DNA from: Teredinibacter franksiae
GTDB lineage: Bacteria; Pseudomonadota; Gammaproteobacteria; Pseudomonadales; Cellvibrionaceae
Assembly (NCBI RefSeq): GCF_014218805.1
Contig: NZ_JACJUV010000008.1
Coordinates: 496,001 to 560,000 of the forward strand
Reading direction: 5' to 3'
DNA length: 64,000 nucleotides
The notes beneath the pieces were generated by a model. The model was given only the letters and a program-made list of their open reading frames with translations. It made no database searches and was not told the DNA's origin. Position numbers and translations under genes: made by a program. This document shows, in pieces, positions 56,503-64,000 of this stretch (position 1 is its first letter; each line of letters begins with the position of its first letter).

Positions 56503-56973
56503 AACTTCCCTCTTACCTTTTTTTATTTTCGCTGTAGTGTACCGGAGTTGTCGACGGGTAAGTTGTTTGGCATCAAAAACCAGTACAACAATCCGCCAGA
56601 CTTCATACCCCAGCATCGCAGCATCTGCTGGATACGAAGTGAACAGAAACCACGAAGAGAAGGTATAACATCATCTCAACTTCTTCGAGACATCCAAACA
56701 ATACTTAGCAACGGTTACCGAGCAGCATTCGAGCTGAATCTCATCACCACACTCCGCCATTAACCTGACTTTCTATAATGCTATTACATACATTACTAGG
56801 CAGCCGCATAAGATAAAGAAAACTGGCACCTTTGAGCAAGTGCAACATAGTGATTTTTACCTTGCGACTGTATATATTTTCACCTTAAAGAACAAATCGC
56901 CGCCAATATTGAATTTATGCACCCCACACCCTAGACTCGCGCGCCAAGTTCGCAGTAAAAACGGTTAACAGAA
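56503..56973. other. Divergent promoter region of oadGAB and dusC
   Basis: About 470 bases with no supported gene. TATAAT occurs at 56,776-56,781 on the plus strand, about 195 bases before dusC, without a clear -35 partner. Confidence 0.4.
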
Positions 56974-57963
56974 ATGCAGATTTATCTTGCGCCAATGGAA
57001 GGTGTTGTCGACCACCATATGCGCCAAACAATGGGTTCGCTTCAATCCGATATAGACGGTAGCCACGTAGGAATTGACGCCTGTGTTACTGAGTTCATTC
57101 GCATTACCGACCACACACTGCCCCGCCGAGTGTTTGTTCAAAGCTGTCCAGAACTCATACAAAACCGCCACGGTCTCCCGGTAAGGGTTCAATTACTCGG
57201 GAGTAATCCCCAAGCTCTCGCAAGCAATGCTCGAAAAGCCGCCCAACTGGGTGCCCCTGCGGTAGACCTGAATTTTGGTTGCCCAGCCAAAACGGTCAAT
57301 AAAAACCGAGGGGGCGCCTGTCTTTTAAACGAAACCCACTTAATAAGCGATATTGTAGTCGCTGTACGCGAGGCCGTACCAACAGATACGCCTGTAACGG
57401 TAAAAATCAGACTCGGCTACGAAGAGCGCAACTCCTATTTGGCGAACGCCAGGGCCATAGAGCAAGCCGGCGCAAACGAGCTGATTGTACACGCTCGGTC
57501 AAAAGCCGACGGCTACCAGCCACCCGCCTATTGGCATTGTATCGGCGAAATCAAAAAAGAACTGAGTATCCCTGTCATTGCCAACGGCGAAATATGGAGC
57601 GTAGAAGATTACCTGGCCTGCCGCGAACAAAGTGGCTGTGAAGACGTAATGCTCGGCCGTGGCCTGCTAGCCAAACCCGACCTAGCCCATGCCATTAAAG
57701 CCCACGTACAAGGCCGAGACTTTCAGTACATGCCCTGGACGGCTATCGCCGAGCATATTCTCCAATTTTTTTTGCGCACCTGCGAAACCTATCCAGCAAA
57801 ATACACCGGTAATCGATTAAAACAGTGGCTTTATTATCTCCAGAAAAACTACCCTGAAGCCAAACAGCTTTTTGATGATATAAAACGTAGCCGTGATAAA
57901 AACTATATTGAAAACAGAATCCATCAAGACATATGTAACCAAAATCAAAGGCACCTCTATTAA
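56974..57963 (+). CDS. dusC: tRNA-dihydrouridine synthase C
   Basis: Flavoenzyme of 329 residues reducing U16 of tRNA. The start MQIYLAPMEGVVDHHMRQTM is specific for DusC rather than DusA or DusB; the catalytic Cys is in LNFGCPAKTVNKNRGGACLL; VKIRLGY, IVHARSKADGY and VIANGEIWS are FMN/tRNA-binding segments. The last residues NQRHLY are encoded by a copy of the dispersed hairpin element that spans the stop codon, so the natural C-terminus may have been altered by it. Confidence 0.94.
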   Translation: MQIYLAPMEGVVDHHMRQTMGSLQSDIDGSHVGIDACVTEFIRITDHTLPRRVFVQSCPELIQNRHGLPVRVQLLGSNPQALASNARKAAQLGAPAVDLNFGCPAKTVNKNRGGACLLNETHLISDIVVAVREAVPTDTPVTVKIRLGYEERNSYLANARAIEQAGANELIVHARSKADGYQPPAYWHCIGEIKKELSIPVIANGEIWSVEDYLACREQSGCEDVMLGRGLLAKPDLAHAIKAHVQGRDFQYMPWTAIAEHILQFFLRTCETYPAKYTGNRLKQWLYYLQKNYPEAKQLFDDIKRSRDKNYIENRIHQDICNQNQRHLY

Positions 57964-57967
57964 TTGA
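57948..57967. repeat. Dispersed hairpin element, copy 5 (in dusC end)
   Basis: AAAGGCACCTCTATTAATTG spans the dusC stop codon. The complementary GTGCCT arm seen in other copies is absent here, so it is a half-element. Confidence 0.65.
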
Positions 57968-58067
57968 TTCTGCCGCCGCTTGGCCCACTGGTGGCCTAGA
58001 CAGCCAAAGAATCGACCTTCGCAGCTAGACTCGCCCATCAGGCTTGCCTAGTCGTGCCCTTCAACCA

Positions 58068-58076
58068 TGGTATAAT
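58068..58076 (+). promoter_or_regulatory. Extended -10 promoter of the S9 peptidase gene
   Basis: TGGTATAAT is a perfect extended -10 element about 46 bases before the chosen GTG start. No good -35 box is needed for this class. It lies inside a longer possible reading frame, which argues for the downstream start. Confidence 0.6.
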
Positions 58077-58121
58077 TCACCTTCATTGAAGAAAAATAAC
58101 AGACCAACAGGACGGACTATT

Positions 58122-60137
58122 GTGGGCTTTTCACTTCGACTTTCTATCGTCATCTTTCTAAGCGTTATCTATCTAGGGCTAGCAGCGGCATTCGCAACGG
58201 CGGCCCCTATTCCACTTAAGCATTTTGCCAATCTCCCGGATGTGAGCAATGTAACGCTCTCCCCTAACGGAAATAAAATCGTTTCGAAAATTAGAATCGA
58301 TGTGGGCGACAGGCAAGGCATTGCGGTACAAAGCCAAGATCTCGTTACAAAAGAAAAGAAAATGCTGCTTTTCACCGACAACACGAAATATTTTATTTCG
58401 TCTATCTGGTGGAAAGACGACACAACCCTTCTTGTAAGAACCTGGTACCCCTCAGAACGCGATACCTGGACAGGCTTTAGCCAAGCTCGATTCAAAACCC
58501 GTGAAACAAGGCTGTTGATAATCAACACTGAAACCGGGGAAGTTACGTCCCCCTACACTACGGCCTATCTAAAACAGTTTACGATATTACCGGTAAACTT
58601 GAGCAACGTTATTTCAAGCCTCCCCAACGACCCCGATCACATTTTGATGTCTAGCGCATCCTCCGAAAGAGGATTTCCAAGCTACCCGACCGTACACAAA
58701 ATCAACATAAAAAATCATTCAAAAACGTCGGCCCAGCGCAGTAAAGATCGCGTTTACGGTTGGAGAACTGACCAACAATCTCGTGTTCGTTTAGCTATTT
58801 GGCGAAAAGACGATAGAAATGCAACCCTAGTAAAAAACCTTAAAACAAATAAGTGGAATAAACTTTGGCCGTACACAGATTTTTCCGAAGACGAAGTCCA
58901 CGCACTTGGCTTCGATAAAGACCCCAACATTCTCTACATCAACGCCTACCATGAAAAACGCATGGCAGTATTCAAGGTCGACCTACGGGATAAAAAACTA
59001 AACCGACAATTAATGTATGCCGACGAACACTACGATGTATTTGGTGGATTAGTGTATTCGCCTTTAACAGGTGAGGTTATTGGCATTGGCGGTAGCGGAG
59101 AAGAAGGCACCAAATTTTTCACACCAAAACTGAAAAAACTTCAGGCCAGTATAGATAAAGCGCTGGCCAATACCCGCAATTTTATTTACTCCATTACCGA
59201 TGACGAAAATAAATACCTCGTATACTCCACCGGCCCCACAGAATCTGGCACTTATTATATGGGGCAAGTAAAACCACCCAAACTAAAGGCTATTGCCTAT
59301 CGTTACAATCAATTGCCACCGGATGCCCTTGCCAGCGTTGAAAAAATTTCGTACCCAGCGCGCGATGGTCTGAGCATTGAAGCCTATCTAACATTACCCA
59401 AAGGCGGAGGCAAAAACCTGCCCACATTGATGTTCCCCCACGGCGGCCCCTTTGCACGCGATTCACTATCCTTCGACTATTGGGCACAATTTTTCGCCAA
59501 CCGTGGCTACGCCGTATTGCAAATGAATTTTCGAGGCAGTGAGGGCCAGGGCCTAGAGTTCCGAAACTCCGGCTTAAAAAAATGGGGGAAGGAAATGCAA
59601 GACGACATTGAAGACGGGGCCTTAGACCTCATTAAACGCGGTATTACCGACCCCAACAGAGTTTGTATCGTTGGCGCCAGCTACGGTGGCTATGCCGCGC
59701 TAATGGGCGTAACAAAAACCCCCGATCGCTACAAGTGCGCCATAAGTGTTAATGGTGTGAGTAACGTGCGCGAACTGGTGACAGATAACCGCTCCCTCTG
59801 GAGCAGCTACAATGTAGTCGAAGAAATGATTGGTGACGACCTAAAAGAACTCAAGCAAATATCACCGGTATACAACGCCCAGAAAATCAAAGCCCCGGTG
59901 CTACTGATTCACGGAGCGCTAGACCGGCAGGTGCCCATTAAACACAGTGAGCAAATGCACGAAGCCTTACTCAAAGAGAAAAAGGATGTCACCTTTGTAC
60001 AACAACCAATGGAAGACCACTACCTATCAAACGAAGCCAACCGGGTGGAGGCATTCAAACTGATAGAAGCGTTTTTAGCCAAGCACTTACTCGGCAACCG
60101 AACCGACAAACCCTCCACCTCTGTACTTACCCACTAA
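58122..60137 (+). CDS. Exported S9 family prolyl oligopeptidase-type peptidase
   Basis: About 671 residues starting from a GTG behind AGGACGG. A signal peptide (GFSLRLSIVIFLSVIYLGLAAAFA) precedes a seven-bladed-propeller-like domain and the C-terminal alpha/beta hydrolase. The catalytic Ser520 is in VGASYGGYAAL, Asp in GALDRQVPI and His in MEDHYLS. The DUF-like motif PTLMFPHGGPFARDS is typical of acylaminoacyl peptidase/dipeptidyl-peptidase S9C members. A longer frame of 26 codons with a TTG start contains the promoter and is rejected. The substrate peptide is unknown. Confidence 0.88.
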   Translation: MGFSLRLSIVIFLSVIYLGLAAAFATAAPIPLKHFANLPDVSNVTLSPNGNKIVSKIRIDVGDRQGIAVQSQDLVTKEKKMLLFTDNTKYFISSIWWKDDTTLLVRTWYPSERDTWTGFSQARFKTRETRLLIINTETGEVTSPYTTAYLKQFTILPVNLSNVISSLPNDPDHILMSSASSERGFPSYPTVHKINIKNHSKTSAQRSKDRVYGWRTDQQSRVRLAIWRKDDRNATLVKNLKTNKWNKLWPYTDFSEDEVHALGFDKDPNILYINAYHEKRMAVFKVDLRDKKLNRQLMYADEHYDVFGGLVYSPLTGEVIGIGGSGEEGTKFFTPKLKKLQASIDKALANTRNFIYSITDDENKYLVYSTGPTESGTYYMGQVKPPKLKAIAYRYNQLPPDALASVEKISYPARDGLSIEAYLTLPKGGGKNLPTLMFPHGGPFARDSLSFDYWAQFFANRGYAVLQMNFRGSEGQGLEFRNSGLKKWGKEMQDDIEDGALDLIKRGITDPNRVCIVGASYGGYAALMGVTKTPDRYKCAISVNGVSNVRELVTDNRSLWSSYNVVEEMIGDDLKELKQISPVYNAQKIKAPVLLIHGALDRQVPIKHSEQMHEALLKEKKDVTFVQQPMEDHYLSNEANRVEAFKLIEAFLAKHLLGNRTDKPSTSVLTH

Positions 60138-60147
60138 GCACACATTG

Positions 60148-60166
60148 CCGGAGCCATGGGCTCCGG
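60148..60166 (+). terminator. Weak terminator-like hairpin between S9 peptidase and ggt
   Basis: CCGGAGCC-ATG-GGCTCCGG is a perfect 8-bp stem followed by TATTTCAT, between convergent genes. The three-base loop is tight and the T-tract poor. Confidence 0.5.
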
Positions 60167-60177
60167 TATTTCATACC

Positions 60178-61878
60178 TCACTGCATACGCTCTTTTAACC
60201 TTGGCTCTGCCACGGCAACAAAGCCGTCTTTTTCCAGAGCAATAGCCTGGGTAGAACCAAAACCCGGCCAGTCACGTAAATCGTGGCCGCGCTTCTTTAA
60301 CTCTTGCTTTAATTCCTCCGAGGCGAAGGGATCAATCAAACCTTTTTCAGGCTTCCATTGATGGTGCACACGCGGGCTGTTAAGCGCTTGCTCCAATGGC
60401 ATATTCAATGCCAGCCGGTTCACCAGCACCTGCACCACCTGATTAATAATGGTTGGGCCGCCTGCTGCGCCCACCGTCATAACCGGCTTGCCGTTTTTCA
60501 AAACAATGGTAGGGCTCATACTGGAAAGTGGTCGTTTACGCGCTTCCACTTTATTCGCACTATCACCCACCAAACCAAAAGCATTCGCCTGCCCGGTTTG
60601 GGCCGCAAAATCGTCCATTTGATTATTCATCACAACGCCCGTTCCGGGAATAGTTACCTTGCTTCCAAAGCTAGTATTAAGCGTGGTGGTTATCGCCACC
60701 CAATTCCCTTCCGCATCGGCCGTGGCAATATGAGTGGTATGTCGATTGAAAAGATCGGTACTAACATTGGGCGGAGTGCCGTAGGTCTTTACCGGTGTGG
60801 CTTTATCTAAGACGATGGTAGAGGCCAGTTTTTTCGCGTAGGACTTATCCAAAAGCCCCCGGGGTACATCGGCAAAATCGGCGTCGCCCATCCAATAGGC
60901 CCTATCGGCGAAAGCGCGTTTCATGGCTTCCAAAATCAAATGATAGCGGTCCGCCTCAGGTGCGGTCGCAATAGGAAAGGTTTCGAGTATGTTCAATATT
61001 TGAGCAACGTGCGTTCCACCGGAGCTTGGCGGCGGAAAACCAAATACTTGGTAACCATTAAACGCCGTTTTTACCGGCGTGCGGTCTAGCACTCGGTAAT
61101 TGGCAAAATCTTTGGCGGTAATCAAACCGCCATTTGCCTTCATCCACTCATCCATTTTTTGTGCGAATTCACCGCGATAAAAGTATTCGCTGCCCTGCTT
61201 CGCCAATTTTCTATAGGTGGCGGCAAGATCCGGTTGTTTTAAGGTAGTACCGGGCAACAGAGGTTTGCCCTTTTCATCCAAAAACACCGCTGCACTGCCG
61301 GGATACTTTTGCATATGCTCGGCAACCCAGCCTAGGCGCTTACTGTAAATACCATCAATGGCAAATCCGCTATCTGCCAAAGCGGCAGCGGGCAGAATGG
61401 CCTCTTGCCATTTAAGTTTGCCGCCACGCTTTACCAGCGCCTCTAAAGCCGCAACAGAACCGGGCACGCCAATAGCCAAAGCCCCGGTCTTACTCAACTG
61501 TGGTTGGTATTTACCGTCTACCAAATACAGCTCCGCTGTAGCCGCTGCGGGCGCCATTTCTCGTCCATCAATTGCCTCTACCCGGCCATCGGCCCAATGA
61601 ACAAGAATAAAGCAACCGCCACCTATGCCGGAGTTGGGCGTATCCACAACGCCTAAAGCGAAGGCAACCGCCGCAGCGGCATCTATCGCATTGCCACCCT
61701 TTGCAAAGGCCTCTAACCCAAGCTGCGTAGCCAAGCTGTTTACCGAAGCGACAGCGCCCTTGCCATCACCGGTAACGGCCGCCATGCTCTCATATTGATT
61801 AGTTTTCGGCTGACCGCCATCACTCAGCTGACAACTAAACAGAAAAGCAAAACAAAGAATCCATTGAATCCGTTTCAA
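60178..61878 (-). CDS. ggt: Gamma-glutamyltransferase, lipoprotein-type export
   Basis: A 566-residue enzyme that cleaves gamma-glutamyl bonds, for example in glutathione. The signal peptide ends in LFSC, a lipobox-like site, so it may be a periplasmic lipoprotein. The autoprocessing Thr381 is the first Thr of NRHTTHIATADAEGN, where the small subunit begins. AAAVAFALGVVDTPNSGIGGG and GTHVAQILN are family segments, and the oxyanion/gamma-glutamyl site is MTVGAAGGPTI. It is convergent with the S9 peptidase gene. Confidence 0.94.
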   Translation of the reverse strand: MKRIQWILCFAFLFSCQLSDGGQPKTNQYESMAAVTGDGKGAVASVNSLATQLGLEAFAKGGNAIDAAAAVAFALGVVDTPNSGIGGGCFILVHWADGRVEAIDGREMAPAAATAELYLVDGKYQPQLSKTGALAIGVPGSVAALEALVKRGGKLKWQEAILPAAALADSGFAIDGIYSKRLGWVAEHMQKYPGSAAVFLDEKGKPLLPGTTLKQPDLAATYRKLAKQGSEYFYRGEFAQKMDEWMKANGGLITAKDFANYRVLDRTPVKTAFNGYQVFGFPPPSSGGTHVAQILNILETFPIATAPEADRYHLILEAMKRAFADRAYWMGDADFADVPRGLLDKSYAKKLASTIVLDKATPVKTYGTPPNVSTDLFNRHTTHIATADAEGNWVAITTTLNTSFGSKVTIPGTGVVMNNQMDDFAAQTGQANAFGLVGDSANKVEARKRPLSSMSPTIVLKNGKPVMTVGAAGGPTIINQVVQVLVNRLALNMPLEQALNSPRVHHQWKPEKGLIDPFASEELKQELKKRGHDLRDWPGFGSTQAIALEKDGFVAVAEPRLKERMQ

Positions 61879-62362
61879 ACCAGAGCCCCCTCGGGTGTCA
61901 ATTTGGGCCGTACAGTAACACGAAATCAGGCTGTAAGAAGAACGAAGAGAATACAGATATAACGCAGCTAACTACGCCCAGACCTAGAACCAAAAAGAAC
62001 CAGCTCTACGCCCATCTACTCAAAACCGGCCGGGAAACTTAACGCCTATAACCGTACACGGTCAGATCACCTAAAAATTCAAATAGCTTACTCTATACGC
62101 GGGCTATTCGGCGACACTTGAGCTAGTTTGTAGTCAGGCCAATCGAACGGGGCTTACATTGTGATGGGCATTCTCTAGCAAATGGCCAAAACTACAGTAC
62201 CGGAGTTCGCAGTACCGGAGATCGCAGTACCGGAAATGATTGTTGTACAGGCAGGAAAAACAGCAAGCCAAAACCGAACTTGCTGCGGGCACATAGTCTA
62301 GTGAGCTTAATGGGCGGCAGTAACAACAAAGCCGCCAGAACCACGCGACTACTCGCGACTAC
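61879..62362. other. Intergenic region upstream of ggt, downstream of mgsA
   Basis: No gene is supported. The only structure noticed is a short 15-bp tandem repeat, described separately. The ggt promoter must lie here. Confidence 0.5.
62195..62236. repeat. 15-bp tandem repeat, about 2.8 copies
   Basis: Units CAGTACCGGAGTTCG, CAGTACCGGAGATCG and a truncated CAGTACCGGAAA. Confidence 0.8.
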
Positions 62363-62824
62363 TTAGTTAGCGAGACGCTCGGCGATATACGAATCGTAAT
62401 CTGGCACTTGCCGCTCGTATTCTTTAGAGATTAATTGCGAGGACAGAATAAAGTCTGCAGAAGCGGGGTTACAGGCAACAGGAATGTTCCAAACCGCCGC
62501 AATTCTGAGTAATGCTTTTACATCCGGGTCGTGGGGTAACTGCTCAAACGGGTCCCAAAAGAAAATGAGCGTATCCACATTGCCCTCAGAAATCTTAGCA
62601 CCAATTTGCTGGTCCCCACCCATGGGGCCACTAATACATTTGTTGATTTTTAGGCCCGTTGCATCTTCAAGCTTGTACCCGGTAGTACCCGTGGCATACA
62701 GTTCATGGTTCTCAAGCTCTGCTCGGTGCTTAATAGCCCAAGCAGACAGGCTCTCTTTCATATTATCATGGGCCACTAGAGCAATATTCTTGCGCGCAAG
62801 TAATTTCGAAGCTTTGGTTTTCAA
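62363..62824 (-). CDS. mgsA: Methylglyoxal synthase
   Basis: A 153-residue enzyme converting dihydroxyacetone phosphate to methylglyoxal, a bypass used when sugar phosphates accumulate. [17 protein letters not shown] at the start, [17 protein letters not shown] (phosphate loop), and [20 protein letters not shown] with the catalytic region, then [22 protein letters not shown] are highly conserved. Length matches E. coli MgsA. It suits an organism able to phosphorolyse large sugar loads, but that link is inference. Confidence 0.97.
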   Translation of the reverse strand: MKTKASKLLARKNIALVAHDNMKESLSAWAIKHRAELENHELYATGTTGYKLEDATGLKINKCISGPMGGDQQIGAKISEGNVDTLIFFWDPFEQLPHDPDVKALLRIAAVWNIPVACNPASADFILSSQLISKEYERQVPDYDSYIAERLAN

Positions 62825-63017
62825 AATCTAACCTCTACAGTCGGGATGTTTTTGGGTTGAAAGGGATTACCCGCAAGTGTAACCGAAAATCAGCATAACT
62901 GCGGCACCCCCGGTATAGCGCCAATAAAATCACAAAAATCCCCCCGGGCCCTCTTGACTCCACCCCCCCAACTCAATAAGATACGCGCCCTCGACACGGC
63001 CACAGGCCAATCGAAAT

Positions 63018-63094
63018 GCACTCGTAGCTCAGCTGGATAGAGTACTCGGCTACGAACCGAGCGGTCGGAGGTTCGAATCCTCCCGAGTGCGCCA
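63018..63094 (+). tRNA. tRNA-Arg (anticodon ACG)
   Basis: A 77-nt cloverleaf with encoded CCA. Acceptor GCACTCG pairs with CGAGTGC; the D-arm has AGCTCAGCTGG, the anticodon stem CTCGG/CCGAG carries ACG at 63,052-63,054, and the T-arm is GGAGG-TTCGAAT-CCTCC. The ACG anticodon is normally modified to inosine to read CGU, CGC and CGA. Confidence 0.97.
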
Positions 63095-63100
63095 TACAAT

Positions 63101-63132
63101 AAAAAAACCCGGACTGGCTCCGGGTTTTTTTA
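63101..63132 (+). terminator. Intrinsic terminator after tRNA-Arg
   Basis: AAAAAAACCCGG-ACTGGCT-CCGGGTTTTTTT, six bases after the CCA end. Confidence 0.93.
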
Positions 63133-63732
63133 TGCCTGCTATATGAGTAACAAGAGAGCCTAACCATATTGGGAACAGCCTAAACCCGCCAATTGAGCAC
63201 CTAGCCGCTCGCGCGCCCCATATTTCTCAGAAAAAACGCACACACACCAACAGTGATACATCACAAAAATTGGGCAAGGAAGTGCGCCTAACCGCCGGCT
63301 AGGCTACATACACACCCTAGGGGGCTCACCTATAGAAAACTCCGGTTAAGCAGGTAACGTGAAGCCCCTTGGTTTTTTCGCCAAGTAAAGCCCACCCTGC
63401 TGGTTCAACGCTATGCGTCCAAAAATCTCAAGGGTTGGCGTAAACTAATGCGCTCCCGTTAACCAGCTGAATTAAAGCGCTTACTGAGAGTAACATTTGA
63501 TTTCAGCAGCTCTTAGCCGAAAGTCCTCAGAAATCATTTAGTGCCGTACTGCTGCCCAAGCCATTAGTTGAGCAGCGCCGTAACCCCAATGCTATTTACC
63601 TCTCTGCGGTTTATACCTACGGCAGCTCCAGGCCCCGGTGGCTCAACGTACATGCACATTAGCATTTAACAAATAGAACATGGCCGTTACGTGGGAGCCT
63701 TAATCTAACCCAGCAGCTTTATTGAATACTGA
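63133..63732. other. Gene-free region between tRNA-Arg and the transposase fragment
   Basis: About 600 bases without a supported gene. A small inverted repeat GCCTA-ACCGCCGGC-TAGGC lies at 63,287-63,305. No copy of the tRNA 3' end was seen, so no integration site is claimed. Confidence 0.5.
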
Positions 63733-64000
63733 TCAATTATTGGATAATTTTTTATTTTTTAGCCCGTGTTTAAATACAGCGCCTGCGAACACGCTACACC
63801 ACGCTACACCCTTGCCGCAATTACGCTCAAACACCTGCGCATAATCGGCCATGCGCGCCACCGAACCGGCACTGGAACCATAACGGCGACCAAAATTCTG
63901 AACGTGGTCGATCCATTTACTTGGATTAATACCCAACCGCGACACAATAGCCGGAAGTTCGCTGGCAATAGCCCCGCGTTTATCGTCTCGCAGAATACGC
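63733..64000 (-). CDS. Transposase of the Y1/RAYT type, C-terminal part (cut by window edge)
   Basis: The frame is open to the window end and encodes the last 89 residues. RILRDDKRGAIASELPAIVS followed by RLGINPSKWIDHVQNFGRRY resembles the region after the catalytic domain of IS200-like/REP-associated tyrosine transposases (typically IRDDKRGAIP and LGI...W). The HUH and tyrosine motifs lie outside the window. Internal GTG at 63,945 is not the true start. The tail ends normally with a stop. Confidence 0.6.
   Translation of the reverse strand, partial: RILRDDKRGAIASELPAIVSRLGINPSKWIDHVQNFGRRYGSSAGSVARMADYAQVFERNCGKGVAWCSVFAGAVFKHGLKNKKLSNN

Noticed and set aside
62890..63167. Minus-strand frames crossing tRNA-Arg
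   Set aside because: They overlap the tRNA and its terminator; translated tRNA sequence such as GGFEPPTARFVAEYSIQLSY is a common false protein.
63018..63732. Integrated element at tRNA-Arg with an attachment-site duplication
   Set aside because: No integrase is visible and no repeat of the tRNA 3' end was found downstream within the window.

Overview
The window looks like the chromosome of a marine, polysaccharide-degrading gammaproteobacterium of the Cellvibrionales type (Saccharophagus/Teredinibacter-like). This is inferred from gammaproteobacterial housekeeping families (SlyX, YcgN, YcgL, Rnd, RecR, YbaB, DnaX, YigZ, TrhO, Psp, OadGAB), a small SRP RNA, two GH94 phosphorylases with sugar transporters, a secreted GH5 enzyme and a polyhydroxyalkanoate (PHA) locus. 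No taxonomic marker such as rRNA is present, so the placement is an inference. Most genes are in ordinary operons. There is no prophage, CRISPR array or complete insertion sequence.

Layout. 1-5.3 kb (minus): menaquinone operon menF-menD-menH-menB-menC, with menC cut by the window edge. 5.6-12.5 kb: a large esterase-like lipoprotein (minus), a secreted GH5 hydrolase (plus), a VWA-domain membrane protein with a very acidic tail and a small membrane protein (minus). 12.5-17.8 kb (minus): dnaX-ybaB-recR-rnd-ycgL-ycgN-slyX, a DNA replication/repair and RNA-processing operon; dnaX carries a clear -1 programmed frameshift signal. 18-23.9 kb: AEC transporter, TM2 protein, SRP RNA, serA, serC and a thioredoxin-TPR protein.

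24.1-29.7 kb: PHA locus with phaB (broken by one missing base), two phasins (the first possibly also frameshifted), phaR, phaC and 3-hydroxybutyrate dehydrogenase. 29.9-43.7 kb: sugar-phosphorolysis island with a DUF4380-like sugar-binding-fold protein, an SSS-type symporter, a cellobiose phosphorylase, a small exported protein, a GPH/MelB-type transporter, an inserted protease-FHA gene pair, and a second GH94 phosphorylase whose acceptor-site residues differ. The logic is uptake of disaccharides and their phosphorolysis in the cytoplasm to glucose 1-phosphate.

44-50 kb (minus): pspABC plus a fourth membrane protein behind a candidate sigma-54 promoter; MocA-like and XdhC-like molybdoenzyme maturation proteins; YigZ, TrhO and BolA-family proteins. 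50-57 kb: a small charged protein, a CheY-like receiver protein, pyruvate kinase and the sodium-pumping oxaloacetate decarboxylase oadG-oadA-oadB. 57-64 kb: dusC, an S9 prolyl oligopeptidase, gamma-glutamyltransferase, methylglyoxal synthase, tRNA-Arg(ACG), and the C-terminal end of a RAYT/Y1-type transposase at the right edge.

A dispersed hairpin-forming sequence with the core AGGGCACCTCTATTAATT recurs at five intergenic or stop-codon-adjacent places and is the least explained non-coding signal in the window.
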